Under the pieces are notes generated by a model. That model did not search any database, was not told where the DNA came from, and saw nothing but the letters and a program-made list of their open reading frames with translations. From contig VTFK01000166.1 of NCBI GenBank assembly GCA_009617715.1, positions 558,001 to 622,000 of the forward strand: a stretch of 64,000 nucleotides of DNA. Direction: 5' to 3'. Made by a program: the position numbers and the translations under genes. Shown here piece by piece: positions 1-11,799 of the stretch; within the stretch, counting starts at the first letter, position 1, and each line of letters begins with the position of its first letter. The stretch comes from Plectrocnemia conspersa (taxonomy: Eukaryota; Arthropoda; Insecta; Trichoptera; Polycentropodidae).

Positions 1-2357
1 ATCAAAAAAAATCATAAAAGTGCCCAGTGACTACATTGTCAAATCTTCAACTATTTAAATTATTGATAAGCACAAGTTGTCAACAGAACGGCGAAAATAC
101 AGTTGAGCCAAATTTGCACCAATCATGAACAATAAAGCAGCCGCTTCCCACTTCGCGTCATAACTTATCCGAAATCCAAGAATTAAAATCTTCGGGGAAC
201 ACAATTTTTATTATATTACATACTATTACAACCATTTTTTGTATATAATGTCATTCTAATATTTCTTTAAAAATATATAACATAATAAATTCTCTCTTGA
301 TTTTTAATATTGCAATCTTTGTTTTAATATATATTTCAAAAGTCTTCAAAGCATATAAAACATACTTGAAGCTTAAAAGCGATTTACTAGAACCGCCTTT
401 TATACCATTCTCTTGAAAAAGTGACACTTTAATGCCGTTATTGCATTTTGAATATGTAATATGTAGTGATACGAAAAAATACTGTTTAAATCGTACGCTA
501 TCAACAGACACAAAGGGCTATAAAATTTCATATAGTTTGTGTCTGTTGTACTCGTCGTATTATATGCACTTTAAATGGAACGATTATTTATTAAGATTGA
601 ATCGATCATTATTGTGAAATGCAAGCGACTTTAATTCGATGAGTAGATAATGTACCTGCGACACGCAGACGGTGTATCTGGGGTACTCGTGTTGCGTAAC
701 GTTTTTCCTATTCACACATGTGGGAAACTCAAACAATGTATACATATAATATACGTATGTTGTTAAATGTTGATTCAAAGAGGCGCATGTAGAATTGTGC
801 AGATCGTTGTCGTGTTTTTATGGGTAATCTAATCTTAACAAGAGCGAGATTGTTGATCGTTGGTTGTTATGCAAGCATGTTATGTATAATTCTTTATGGA
901 AGTGGCCTTTCGATAATCAGGGTAGATATTTTTATCCTCAACCCAATTTATTGTACCCATTTCTACATTTTTAAAAAGCTTTTGAACTGTTGATATAACC
1001 GACAGACTGTAAAAACATCTTCGACATAGTTATAACCGACGGACTGTAAAAATATATTGACGATAATCTAATTGACGAATACGAATTAGTTATATTTTCC
1101 TTCGTATTTATCCATAAAAACATTGAGTCTTATTTAATTTATCTGAAGCACGAATCATTGAAACGACTTGATAATATAATTATTATTAAGTCATTGATCC
1201 TTGCATTTTATTTTTTTGTTGACCAGAAAATGTCCAGGAAAGTTAAAATGAAACGTTTGAAAATTTGATAATCGTGATTCCTAGAGTCTGTCATAAAACC
1301 TGTGTCAAACAATATTTACGTAGGGTTAATCGCTCTAAATTAAGCAAAATAAAAATAATACTTTGCTTGAAAATTGCAGCGGTAATAAAAAAAATAAAAA
1401 TATTCTAATAAATTGATTTTTACAAAAAATATTTAACAAAAATATTTTTTTCAGAAGAAGCACTATTTAAATACTATGTTCATGTAAATGTTATTCTAAT
1501 GACCATTTGGAACTAATAAATACTACATTATAAATAAATAGAAAGAGAGAGTTCGTCCTTATTCATATTTAAAATTTTATAAACAACCTATTAGCATATC
1601 TTTCCTGAGACGTTAATCACTCGTAATCATCGTAAACGTATTTCTGAAGTGTGTCCAAGAAGCGATGCAATTGGCCCACAAACATCCTCATCTGCGATTC
1701 GTCAGAGCTGTCTCGAATCAGCAATATAAAATATGAGACATTTGCTCAAAGTTCAGATTTAACATCTTCACGAAATTCCACGATGAAATACCCTACGATT
1801 GGTTGCAATTGACATTTATTCCCTTACCAAAACCAAAGCAGCGACTTAAAATTACAACAGTCAAAAATTATACAAAGAAAAATTCAGCCTGAAAATATGT
1901 TTTATTACCGTATATAAAATTAAAACATACATTAAATATTATATAAATGTGTAATTGAGTAATATGATTTTGAATTCTTCAAATATTTATAAATTTAATA
2001 ATTGGCATATATTATCAAAAAGAATTCATAATTTTGCACTTATATATACATAGTATATGGATAAATTATTATATTACGTCGAAATCTGCGCAAATCATTG
2101 ATCACAAATATATGATAAGCGTAATTTAATTATGGTATAATTCAATCTATGTTCAATTTAGGTCGGAATGATTTAATATACACATATGCTGCCCTAATAT
2201 ATGTATATTAAAATTAATATATGGTTATGAAACGTAACTAACAAAAAAATATAATCAATCAACTTTATAAAATGTGAAATATATTAATCAAAAATATTTA
2301 CATTATTTATCTAAGGCGTTGCTTTTATTTTACATTTTAATATATATTTTTTTTGTA
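1..2357. other. AT-rich DNA without recognisable genes
   Basis: The stretch is AT-rich with scattered short open frames of low complexity. I see no homology to a known protein, no inverted-repeat pair and no RNA gene. It is consistent with intronic or intergenic insect DNA. Confidence 0.6.
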
Positions 2358-2534
2358 CATAGATTTAATATTAGAAATAGAGACAGTTTAAGGATAGTTA
2401 GGTGTAAGAAAATAAGTACGGGCAGGGGAATATTGTATGGGGGTGTGAATTTGTATAATAATATTTTTAGGGCAATCCGCCAAAATAAAAATGTAGCGGG
2501 TTTCCTTAATAGAATAAATAAATGTTTTAATTAA
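2358..2534 (+). pseudogene. LINE ORF2 C-terminal remnant, copy 1
   Basis: The frame ending in the stop at 2532-2534 contains IRNRDSLRIVRCKK followed by GRGILYGGVNLYNNI and a tail ending FLNRINKCF. This pattern (a short basic block, then a hydrophobic G-V-x-L-Y-N motif, then a final F-x-x-x-I/L block) is typical of the last 60 residues of non-LTR retrotransposon ORF2 proteins. Nearly the same peptide recurs at about 21,025-21,120 (plus) and about 15,955-16,060 (minus), so it is a dispersed repeat. No reverse transcriptase lies upstream, so the copy is 5'-truncated, as is common for LINEs. The LINE assignment rests on motif resemblance; the repeat relationship is seen directly. Confidence 0.6.
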
Positions 2535-3918
2535 ATTTGTTTAGTTTATAAACATTTAGTTAAATAAATTAATAAAATACAATAAATAATATTAATAGAT
2601 TTTAAGAAGTCTAACATTTATCTCTTGTTAATATGATATATTAAAGACTAATCCACAATACAATTTTTAACGAAATTTTCTTTTTGATAAATCAGCATTT
2701 TTTTTAAGAAATGAGAATTCTTGATTTAGTTGTGTTTCAAGATACGAACCACAGTCGGAAACAAATTAAGTTCGTAAATCGAGGTCGAAAATATATGTTA
2801 TTGAATTAAATTATTTTTCATGTATTTGAACGTATACTAAATTATATGCGTCAAGCATTACGACGGATGCCATTTAAACTTGAACTTGTCACTCAAACTC
2901 CACATCATAATCCTCGCAACACATTCTTCAATTGTATTGTTACGAAATTACACCGGAATTGTGCTTCAAATACAATGTACAGAATGTCTAAAAATAACAT
3001 TTATTTTAATTTGATTAAAATAAACAGTTGCTTGCAATTAAACGTATACAACTAAAATCAGAAATATATTTTTTCATTATCAATAAGAAAAAAAATCTTT
3101 TCGAAATTTAATATTTTTTGATCATTCTGTATATAGCAAGCGCACCGTCATATCAAACATACGCGTGTGATGACGGGTGTGTGTGGTTTTGAACCTAACG
3201 TGTTGTGTAGTATTGTCTTTTGTGTGTTTGCTGTTTGGAGCGGTTGCATAATTAACAGACAGACTAGTGCACTGGGTTCAAACTATTTCGTACTACAAAT
3301 ATTTCCGAACAATGACAAGAGGACTTCGCTTGTCATCGCTCAACAATAAGCTTTATTCTCATCTCGATTTCTGGTACCAGGCTTTTTTTGTTTGTGTAAT
3401 AGACAATGCCATAAATGGGACAATAAATAATTTTTATAGAAAAATAAATATTATGTACTGAATAATTTACCGTTGTTCGAACCCATATATTATTATTCGT
3501 GCCATTCTAAAGTCTAATGGATATACTCGCAGATTAAAAATTAACTCAAAGACATATATTTTTACTTTTATATTTTGCAATGTACATATTGTACATACAT
3601 AGACAAATTATTATTGCTTATCTTAATTTTTTATTTATTTTTTTGATAGATCTGATTTTTGTTTATATAAAAGTACATTACAGTAAAATCCCACGAGGAT
3701 TCAATTGTATAAATATGTAAAATATATACCGAAAAGTCATGAAACCCGAATGAATTCTAAAGTGTTTTTATTTTTGTTATTTTTATACACACGATCAATA
3801 AACAGTATACATTCTAAAATTATTATTGTGTTTTTCGTGTATCACTACATATTCTGCAATGAGAAAAAAATTTGTAAATTTATAATAGTATTTGTATATA
3901 TAATTGCTGTGATAAGTT
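2535..3918. other. AT-rich DNA without recognisable genes
   Basis: Several short frames occur here but none resembles a known family or shows a coding-like pattern. A small hairpin (ATGACAAG pairing with CTTGTCAT, 3312-3336) is the only local structure noted. Confidence 0.5.
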
Positions 3919-3924
3919 GAGGAG

Positions 3925-4025
3925 CAAGTTAAAGCCGTGCGGAACGCACGCCCTTATCTCTCACTCACTCTAGTCACTTAACATGCGAGCGAGCGAAAGG
4001 GAAATATCTCATCGTACGCGCCTGA
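3925..4025 (-). repeat. ~90-bp GC-richer dispersed repeat, copy 1
   Basis: Read on the minus strand, this carries a GATGAGATA start, then CCTTTCGCTCGCTCGC, TGTTAAGTGAC, GAGTGAGTGAGA and a GCGTTCCGCA end. The same order of words occurs at 8098-8190 and in part at 40,208-40,270, both on the plus strand. The high GC content stands out from the AT-rich surroundings. The family is not identified; the 40.2 kb copy sits inside a larger element with terminal inverted repeats, so the repeat may be a piece of a DNA transposon. Confidence 0.6.
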
Positions 4026-4725
4026 TTTTAATACATATTTTCTTGTTATCAAAGAAGAAAATTAATTTTTAGTCTCTCCTGTAAAATATTATTTTTGTGA
4101 CAATAGTTGTTGTATTAAAATAATACAATATAACCATATTATTTATCGTTATTATAAATATAAATTAATTTATTTCTACATATTGAGATTTAGGAAGATA
4201 TTCAATATTAATAAAATAAAAAATAATGATTTAAAAAGTATAATATAAAAAAATAATAAATATTCATCAAATATTTACTAAACATACATTCTAAAAATAA
4301 ATATGTATACAACACGAAATGAAAATTATACAATTTCAATTGAAGGCCAACAGTATTTATAAACATAAATAAATTGAGACAAAATATTTTCGAAGAAAAA
4401 ACATAAATATTAATAGCACGTGTGTGTGAAGTCTAAGCATATTTATTAAATTAATTTTAAATCAAAATACTAAAAAGTACATATTATACATTAAAATTAT
4501 GTATATGCTTTCGATTTTTAAATCAAAAATACCTAATTGCCACATTATTATTTAACCCTGAGATTTTTCTTGTAAAACCGGATAAAATTATTTAAAAAGA
4601 TAGTGTATGAATATTTATTATTATCTTATTTTAATTGCATTTTTTTTCACTTTGTGTCCTGTTAATTATAAAATTAAATAGCTCTCGTATGAACAATCTA
4701 TTTTTGACTAAATAATAAGCCGTAT
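4026..4725. other. AT-rich DNA without recognisable genes
   Basis: Very AT-rich, with runs of A and T. Nothing is recognised on either strand. Confidence 0.5.
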
Positions 4726-4726
4726 A

Positions 4727-4990
4727 GTTCAACAACATGACAGTGCGCGTCCCAATGTGGTGAAATTGATTTTCGATAAAATCAAGGAACTTGGCTGGAA
4801 GGTTTTATCTTATCCACCTTATTCTCAAGACCTTGCTCTTTTTAACTAGCATTTATTTCGATCAATGCAACACTTCAATCAAATAAAATACAGACTATGT
4901 AAAAATAGCGGAATATTTTGCATTAGAGCCACCGACATTTTATGGTAGTGGAATTAAAAATCTTGAGCTAAGAATATATTTTGAATCATT
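4727..4990 (+). pseudogene. mariner transposase C-terminal fragment
   Basis: Translated fragments read QHDSARPNVVKLIFDKIKEL, then GWKVLSYPPYSQDLALFN, then HLFRSMQHFNQ, and in another frame PPTFYGSGIKNLELR. In mariner transposases the H-D-N/S-A-R-P-H block carries the second catalytic aspartate, P-P-Y-S-P-D-L-A-P carries the third, and the H-L-F-R-S-M-Q-H-F block follows it. All appear here in the right order. The frame is broken by stops and shifts, and the N-terminal two thirds are missing. It is a 5'-truncated, inactive copy. A related C-terminal scrap lies at 32,990-33,165. Confidence 0.85.
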
Positions 4991-6400
4991 AAAATACAAA
5001 TAAAAATTTAGAAGTGATTTTTTCTGTTCTTAAAAAAACGAAATTAATTTTGGGAATTATCTTTAAGTACAAACTATAAATTTAAGTTGTAAATGTGATC
5101 CAAACAATCCCACTTAAATCGTTTTTAAAAAAAGTAAGGCCCGATGACGCCACCTGGCCACAATGCGCACCAAGCGGTCACTTTTGGGGCATGTAATGTC
5201 TCTCGTGAATCACACCTAGCCCTTATTTTCACCAATTCTTTGCAACTAGTTATTATCCGAGGACTTTCTGCCCCGATCTAATGGTATATATATATATATG
5301 TAAATATATCATACATAACAATCCTTATTAAAAAAAATATTATTTACCGTATTTTTGCTAGATGACAATCAAAATATTTTATTGGATTGTATTGTTTTAT
5401 TCCATATAGGTTTTCTCGTTGTTTTTTGTTTATAAAAACACGTGACAAACCAATCGTTGTTACGTGTTACTTTTACATATAAATGTTGATTGTTTTTCGC
5501 ATAGAAACGGTCGAGCTTTTATTACAGCCCACGATTTCAAACACGCCTTGATTGCAAATATCAATCAAACCGCTTTTAAAACATCTGCGCGTTTTTTTCC
5601 TCTAAATCAAATTTAATACTCTTTAAGTGTTGCGAAACGGACAGACACTAAACATTATGCACAAGACAAGCGGTTGGCTGCAACTATCTACCAGCATTAT
5701 TGGAATTCCGTCATTGGAATGACATCATGGTGTACCACCGAAGTATAACCACATGACCACAATCACCACCACCGCTACCATATCTGACTGGTCCAACCGA
5801 AGAATCTGTTCTCCCCCCACCGCGTTTCCCCTTCAGAATGACCGTTGGCTCTCGGGTGATGTCAGATATTCAGGTATGTTGTGCTCCTCTGGCACAAGGT
5901 CGTCATATATGTATACCTTCATATATATAAATATAAAGGCTGCTTATGTATTATACTAATAGATCAACTAGTGGGTCTTATATGCGCGGCAAGATTGTGG
6001 ATTCTTGAATGGCGTCCATTCACGCGAAACAAACGCATTCTGACTCTTATAATAGACAGTTGCATTTGCCTGTCTGAACATTTCCATTCGAATCGCCAAG
6101 GTCGATCGTTGTGATGGCATGCGAATTCTTGAGATTTTTCAAGTTTGCGAAATGTATGCAAATTGCTATTCTTCGAAGATATCGGTCTTCTATATTTAGG
6201 CATAAAGACACCTGTATGACTTGGTCTATGCTATCAATGAACAAATGGAACAGCTCATGTGAATGTGGGACAATTATAATAGCCATATTAACTATTGAAA
6301 ATATAAACGTTTTAAGCTAAAAATTTAATTCTAAAGTAACGTAACTTTTATTTTAAAAATATTATTTAGATAAGAACTTTATTTATTTAAATTACAGCAA
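4991..6400. other. Non-coding DNA with a GC-richer patch at 5.70-5.90 kb
   Basis: Mostly AT-rich. The patch at 5700-5900 has balanced composition, a 68-codon open frame starting at 5753 and a donor-like CAG/GTATGT at about 5873. No preceding polypyrimidine tract or recognisable protein was found, so I do not call an exon. Confidence 0.45.
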
Positions 6401-7362
6401 TATAAAGGAGGTTTGTTTTTCGAATTAGCAAAACTTTTTCCAGCGACAGCTAACTTGACAGCTGACAGCTGATTTGCGCTCAGTTTGGTTTGCCATTTCA
6501 CCATGAATAGACTCTCGCTTGAACAACGCTTGCAAATTATGCAAATTTATTTCGAAAATCGTGGCTCCGTTTTACGGTCGACATAAACGTCCGTCCGAAC
6601 AAGTAATTCGAATAATCATGGATTGTTTTCGCACCACACATACTCTAATTGATAATACGCATCCGCAGAGACGTCGTACAGTGCGTACCGAATAAGTTGT
6701 TTCTGCTGTAGAGCGTTATATTGAGAAGGACCCGAATCGTGCACAGAAATTGGAGGTGTAACCATGCATTTTATGTAAGATTTTGCTTACGCTCGTGCGT
6801 CGTACATTCAGTGAATTTACCGCAAAATTTTGTTTTAGCGATGAGGCTCATTTTTAATTGAATGGCTACATAAACAAGCAAAATTTCCACATTTGGAGTG
6901 AAGAAAATCCATAAGCCATTATCCACAAATAGTTACTGTTTGGTGTGGCTGGTGGAATTATTGATCCATATTTTTTTTCAAATTATGCCGACCAAAACGT
7001 TACAGTCAATTGAGAGAGCTAAATATCAATGATTACCGACTTTTTCGTTCCCCAATTGAACAGTCAATTTATTGAAGGAAACATTCGACGGACCTATGAA
7101 TTGGCATCCAAGATCGTGTGATTTAACACCATTGGATGATTTTCTGTGGAGATATATGAAGTATGCGATAAACCAGAGATGATGGACGACTTGGAAGCCA
7201 ACATTCGCCGCGTTATTCGCTATGCGTTATCGCACCATATGCTCGAAATTATATTAAAACATTAATGGCACAAAATTATCTTTCTAATAAAGTCAATACA
7301 ATGACCATAATCACGATTTTTATGTGTTTTATTTATTTTTAAACTTTTATAACACCCTTTAC
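6401..7362 (+). mobile_element. decayed mariner-family DNA transposon
   Basis: The ATG at 6503 begins MNRLSLEQRLQIMQIYFENR, the characteristic start of a large insect mariner group. Later fragments in shifting frames include VSAVERYIEKDPNRA, FSDEAHF (first catalytic aspartate region), LNGYINKQNFHIWSEENP, VTVWCG and a C-terminal ANIRRVIRYA-like segment. The order matches a mariner transposase. Frameshifts, stops and shortening (under 1 kb against the usual roughly 1.2-1.3 kb) make it inactive. The ends are tentative: TATAAAGGAGGTTT at the left and ATAACACCCTTTACTA at the right share only a weak inverted match. Confidence 0.85.
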
Positions 7363-7536
7363 TAGGAAGAAAATTTCATCTTTGATATTATTTTTTTAGA
7401 ACGTGATCTAATTAGATAAAGCTTTATTCAGTCAAAATTTCGATTATATCAATTTATTTATTCAGTTTTAGCATTTGTGCGAATACGGATTGAAAAATTT
7501 AATAAAAAAATTCTCACTTTGGTATAAAACTGTTTG

Positions 7537-7990
7537 TGATGCGCATATCGATTGTCAGTCATATTGAACACTTAATTTGTTTTTGACAGCCTAGTATTGA
7601 CCATGCATATTGTCACGCTCGTTCATTTTACTATTTTGGAAATAACAAAGGGTTTGCAGTAAATTGACACACTAAAGCGCATCTGTAAAATAGGTGCTAG
7701 AATATAAATACGGATACGTTTATCTATATGATCTACAGATCTTCGAAGTAATCGCCGAAAACATCATGACTTTATCTAAGAAGATCTACTAACGATAAAC
7801 ATGTGAAAAATAACAATCCTTATAAATCGCCGAATCACTATTAGGGAGATATTGAAGAAGTTGGTATGTTATGTATTTTTTATAGACATTTTAGTAGCAG
7901 CTACTTTTGTTTCAAAGCTGTTGAATGTATCTGACAAACCAGAATTACTTCAACGGATTGTCGACAACATCTCTGAGTAACTTAAAAAGG
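7537..7990 (+). repeat. long dispersed repeat, copy 1 (pair with 39.16 kb)
   Basis: The segment starts with a word match (GCGCATATCGATTGTCAGTC) also present at about 39,167. Matching words continue in the same order and orientation across about 500 bp: a Tgacag patch, AAGAACATCTACTAACGAT-like and GTGAAAAATAA words, ATTAGGGAGAT, and a terminal coding-like patch SKLLNVSDKPE plus QRIVDN. The final block looks as if it was once coding, but I do not recognise the protein. It is probably a piece of a transposable element. Confidence 0.75.
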
Positions 7991-8097
7991 TGTTTCATTG
8001 AATATACGCTAATAATACAATTAATTGTATACCAATTAGGTTATGCATCCAAATTCATTACACGGTTCTCTGATATTTTTCCTTAAATCTACTGGTT

Positions 8098-8190
8098 ACC
8101 AGGCGCTTACGGTGAGATACATACATTTCCTTTCGCTCGCTCGCGTGTTAAGTGACGAGAGTGAGTGAGAAGAAGTGGGCCTGCGGAACG
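8098..8190 (+). repeat. ~90-bp GC-richer dispersed repeat, copy 2
   Basis: This contains GGTGAGATAC, CCTTTCGCTCGCTCGC, GTGTTAAGTGACGAGAG, TGAGTGAGA and GCGGAACGC in the same order as the minus-strand copy at 3925-4025. It is a dispersed repeat of unknown family. Confidence 0.65.
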
Positions 8191-8319
8191 CATATAACAA
8201 TATATAATAAAAAAATAAGTCAAAGGCCATTTTTCTACAAGGACACAAAAACACTTCGGTAGATATAAAAATATATAATCAAGTGTTAATAATTATCTTT
8301 AAGCTGAAATTGTACAGAC

Positions 8320-8790
8320 CCGACAGAAGCTTCTGAGAGAATTACTCTTATTAACGCCAAGAATTTTAATTGGCGTCGATTGCGGCTACCAATTTCGCGC
8401 GGTTGGTCACGCAGTCTACCAGTTTAGTAGACGGCGGCGACAGAAAAGGTGAAAGTGGTAGAGTCGACGAGCATTCTGGTCGCGTATACTACTACTACCA
8501 CCGACAAAGAAACAGACTCGCGCCAAGATAATCATAATATAATGTCCATTCTCGTTAGATGACATCACCGCCGGAAGGTACGAGGAGTGTGCGCGCGCAA
8601 TTTAGACGCATTACATATTCAGACCCCATTCCCCGTCACAGGCGGACCTCTGGAACCCGATAAATAATTAAGGATAATACATACGAGACGAGCGAGAGCA
8701 GGGCGCGTTTTTAGCCCCGGTCCTTCTAAGGGTTAATACGCATCCCTCGTGTGCTGTCTATTCAACGAAAGGGAACATTTGCTGCGGAAA
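8320..8790. other. unexplained GC-richer block
   Basis: This block is clearly less AT-rich than its surroundings. It holds an inverted pair (TTAACGCCAAG...TTAATTGGCGT at about 8350-8375), several GGCGG, CGCGCG and GACGAGCG words, and no long open frame. Candidate explanations are part of an LTR of a Gypsy-like element or a conserved regulatory block. No primer-binding site, polypurine tract or second LTR copy was found, so neither can be supported. Confidence 0.35.
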
Positions 8791-9372
8791 ATTTCTCATA
8801 TGAAACAACGTCTCGAGTGATTTTAAGTATTGTGGTTTCTATAAAGGATAGAGCTTTCCGCTTCTCGCTTACGAAGTATAATCAGCTTTAGATTAAAACA
8901 TAGGTATCATGCTCAGAAAATGTGCAGAGTAATATAATTAAATTTCAAGTAAAATACTTTATTGTCTTATAAAAGTTATTTTTTATAATTGAATAACGTC
9001 TCATTTTTGCACCACATCATAAATACGTTAATATAGGAGTCTCAGAAATTATTTCGAATCACATAACAGGACGTAACCAAGAAATAATAAGCATTTTATG
9101 TCGTTTCTAAAGTTATAAATGAACCAGATAGCCGAGAGTTTTAATAATAAAACCTCCAACCCTCCTCGAAATATTCCGCAATAACCTAGAAACTGAGAAG
9201 AGTCGACGAAACGTTTACATCGAATATTTCAGACCCTTCTCGAAACCTTCACGAATACAAAATTCATCGGCAACACACGAGTAATTTATAACATTATAAT
9301 AACACAATATGATGTCTAATTTGATTACCTATGACCCCTGATTTAAATTTGTGAAATATTATAACATATAAA
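8791..9372. other. AT-rich DNA without recognisable genes
   Basis: Nothing is recognised between the GC-richer block and the Tigger left end. A patch rich in CCTCC and TCGAAA words at 9150-9260 is unexplained. Confidence 0.4.
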
Positions 9373-11132
9373 TACACCCATACCTCGCTATACGGCCGCT
9401 CTTTATACGGCCTTTCGCTATAACGGCCCTCTTCAATTAAGGCACGTTTTCGATTAACGGCCTAAAATGTTTCGCTATAACGGCAAAAAAACTTTTTTTC
9501 GATGTCGATTTTTTAAAAAATTAAAAAATATATTTAATTTGCATAATTTTAAAATGAAAGGTGAAGCAGCTAGCGCCGATGAGGCCGCATCTAAGGAATA
9601 GCCCAACATTTTAAAGGGAATTATTGAAAGAGGTGGTTATAAACCTGAACAAGTGTTTAACGTAGACGAAACAGGGCTTTATTGGAAGCGAATGCCTGAT
9701 TGCACGTACATTTCAAAAACCGAAAAATCTGCGCCTGGTTATAAGGTGTCTAAAGAACGATTAACATTGCTACTTGGTGCAAATGCCGCGGGTGATTTTA
9801 AGCTAAAACCACTTTTAATATATTTGTCCGAAAATCCAAGGCCTCTTAAAGGACTAAATAAAAATCAATTACCCGTCATATGGAGATCCAACAAAAGCTT
9901 GGATGACTAAAGCTACTTTAGAGGATTGGTTCAAAAATCACTTTTGCACAGAAAAGAAAAAATATTTGCGAGACAATAACTTAAGCAACAAGGCTTTGCT
10001 AATTTTGGATAATGCACCAGGGCATACTATTAATTTATCCGAACTATCTGAAGATGTCATGATTGAGTACCTTCCGAAAAATACAACAGCTCTGATCCAA
10101 CCAATGGATCAGGGTGTAATAGCCACTTTTAAGGCATATTACCTACGCCGAACTTTCCGACAACTTATAAGGGAAACCGATGGTAAATCTTCAATTAAAA
10201 CATTTTGGAAAAACTATAACATCAAGGATGCTGTTGACAGCATCAGTGAATCATGGAAGGAATTAAAACTAACAATGAACCATGTTAAGAAAAAATATGG
10301 CCAGAATGTATAAAAAGTACTGATGCAGAAGTTAATTGCCTTTCTGAAATTAGGCAAAACATTTTGGATCTAGCACATGATCTCGGTTTGAGGTTTGAAC
10401 GAACGTGATGTGCTTGATCTACTTGAAGCTGATAGGGAACCCCTTTCATATAAGGAACTCATTCAGTTGCAAGCAGAACCGGCATTTGATGAAGAGACAG
10501 AGCCTGTTGTATTCAAACAGCTAACATCAAAAAAATTGTCAAAAGCTTATTCCTATTTCGAACAAGGAATAAATTTTTTCCTTAAAAACGATCCTGACGT
10601 CGAACGTAGCGCTAAAGTTTCTCGAGGAATGAACTCAGCCATTATCTGTTATTAATCATTGAAGAGCGAAAGAGACAAAAAGGCAAGAAAAACAACGCTG
10701 GACAATTTTTTTAAGCCAGGCCCATCCTTACCAGCGAAAAATGAGAACGACAGTGATCTGTAGGTTACCATTTCTTCATCGTCTTTAGATTAAAGCCATT
10801 TTAAAAAAAATATGTATGTATTCATACACATATTTTATGTAACATAAATTTGTTTCATTTTTGTTTATGGATTATTGCTGGTTTTTGGAGTCTGTTATTA
10901 TTTTATGTACAAATGTATGTACTTGTTATGTATGTATTTTAGATTTAAATGAAATAAAAAGATAAAATGTATTTTAAATGATAAACCATGTTCCATATTT
11001 AACAAATTTGGAACCGATCCCATTGAATTTGTATGAATTTGTATTAGAATAATTGATTCGTTATACGGCTTTTCGCTTAGCGGCCAAGTTTCGTGGAACG
11101 TATCTAGGCCGTATAGCGAGGTATGGGTGTAT
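9373..11132 (+). mobile_element. Tigger/pogo-type DNA transposon, internally deleted
   Basis: The left end (from about 9375) starts CACCCATACCTCGCTATACG and the right end (to about 11,129) is its exact inverse, giving about 25 bp of perfect terminal inverted repeat. Both ends abut TA, the target used by Tc1/mariner-superfamily elements. The CATACCTCG core resembles known Tigger ends. Subterminal copies of words such as TTTCGCTATAACGGC and ACGGCC follow each end. The element is about 1.76 kb, whereas intact Tigger elements are usually longer. The missing part corresponds to the N-terminal CENP-B-like DNA-binding domain. A second, solo right end of a related element lies at 30,115-30,178. Confidence 0.93.
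9554..10763 (+). pseudogene. Tigger transposase pseudogene (DDE domain, CENP-B/jerky type)
   Basis: The reading frame starts inside the protein at MKGEAASADEAASKE and hits a stop (9599-9601), then continues in frame through VFNVDETGLYWKRMP (first catalytic D). It continues through KVSKERLTLLLGANAAGDF and ENPRPLKGL to WRSNKS. A frameshift near 9895 leads into MTKATLEDWFKNHF, LLILDNAPGH (second D) and TALIQPMDQGVIATFKAYYL (third D, 32 residues later). A further frameshift near 10,300 leads to WPECIKSTDAEVNCL. After one more shift come ERDVLDLLEADREPL, KQLTSKKLSKAYSYFEQG and TTLDNFFKPGP, ending at the TAG at about 10,761. This is the order of Tigger-derived transposases. All three acidic residues remain, but the DNA-binding N-terminus is absent and the frame is broken, so it is inactive. 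It is the least decayed element here, suggesting a recent insertion. Confidence 0.93.
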
Positions 11133-11799
11133 ACAAAAGGAATGGAATTTTTAACTGGCATATTTGTCATTAATAAAAAACGCATTTTTTTTAAATATTC
11201 AAATATTGAATAATAGTTTTTCTCTGATAAATTAATTAATTGCCTCTAAAATAATATTTAATTAAAATAAAATAATTGTTTTAATTAATCATTAATTACT
11301 TTTATAATTAGTAAAAATTTTGAATTTTATAAAACATACATAACACAATGCTGTGCGAATAATTAATTTATTATTACATAATTTTTGATCAGGGGCGTCA
11401 TTTCAGCTTTTTCAAATCACCAGAATTAATTCAGAAAAAAATTATGAAACAATTTAAATACATAATTTTATCGAATATATTGTATATATTAGGGGTACTC
11501 AGAAGAAAAACTTATTATTTTTCTTGAATTTCATAAGCAATGAAAAGATATTTTTTTTTAATATTTACATATTCATATTTGATTACAAAATATCTTAATT
11601 TTCTGAGGCCGGTTAAAACTGATTAAGTGGTTTATGATTTGTAAAAAAAACGAATAATATTTTTTTGGACGGTTTTTTGGAAGCCCTACTATTTAACAAT
11701 GTTTTAAACATTATTTATAGAAAATGCAGATTTAAAAATGTGGATCCTAATATAATAGTTTAGTGTTTAGAACAAATTTAATATACATAAAAATTAGTA
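11133..11799. other. AT-rich DNA with one hAT-like terminal word
   Basis: No gene is seen. At 11,400 the word CAGGGGCGTCATTTCA occurs, almost identical to CAGGGACGTCATTTCA at 22,043. Such words resemble hAT transposon ends, but no partner end was found. Confidence 0.4.

Noticed and set aside
5753..5959. 68-codon open frame with a donor-like CAG/GTATGT inside, possible exon
   Set aside because: The peptide is not recognised, no acceptor with a polypyrimidine tract precedes it, and the frame runs through the donor into AT-rich text.
8320..8790. Possible LTR of a Gypsy-like retrotransposon
   Set aside because: No TG...CA boundaries, primer-binding site, polypurine tract or second LTR could be shown.
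10898..11185. 95-codon minus-strand open frame
   Set aside because: It overlaps the Tigger 3' region and its terminal repeat; it is a shadow of the transposon.
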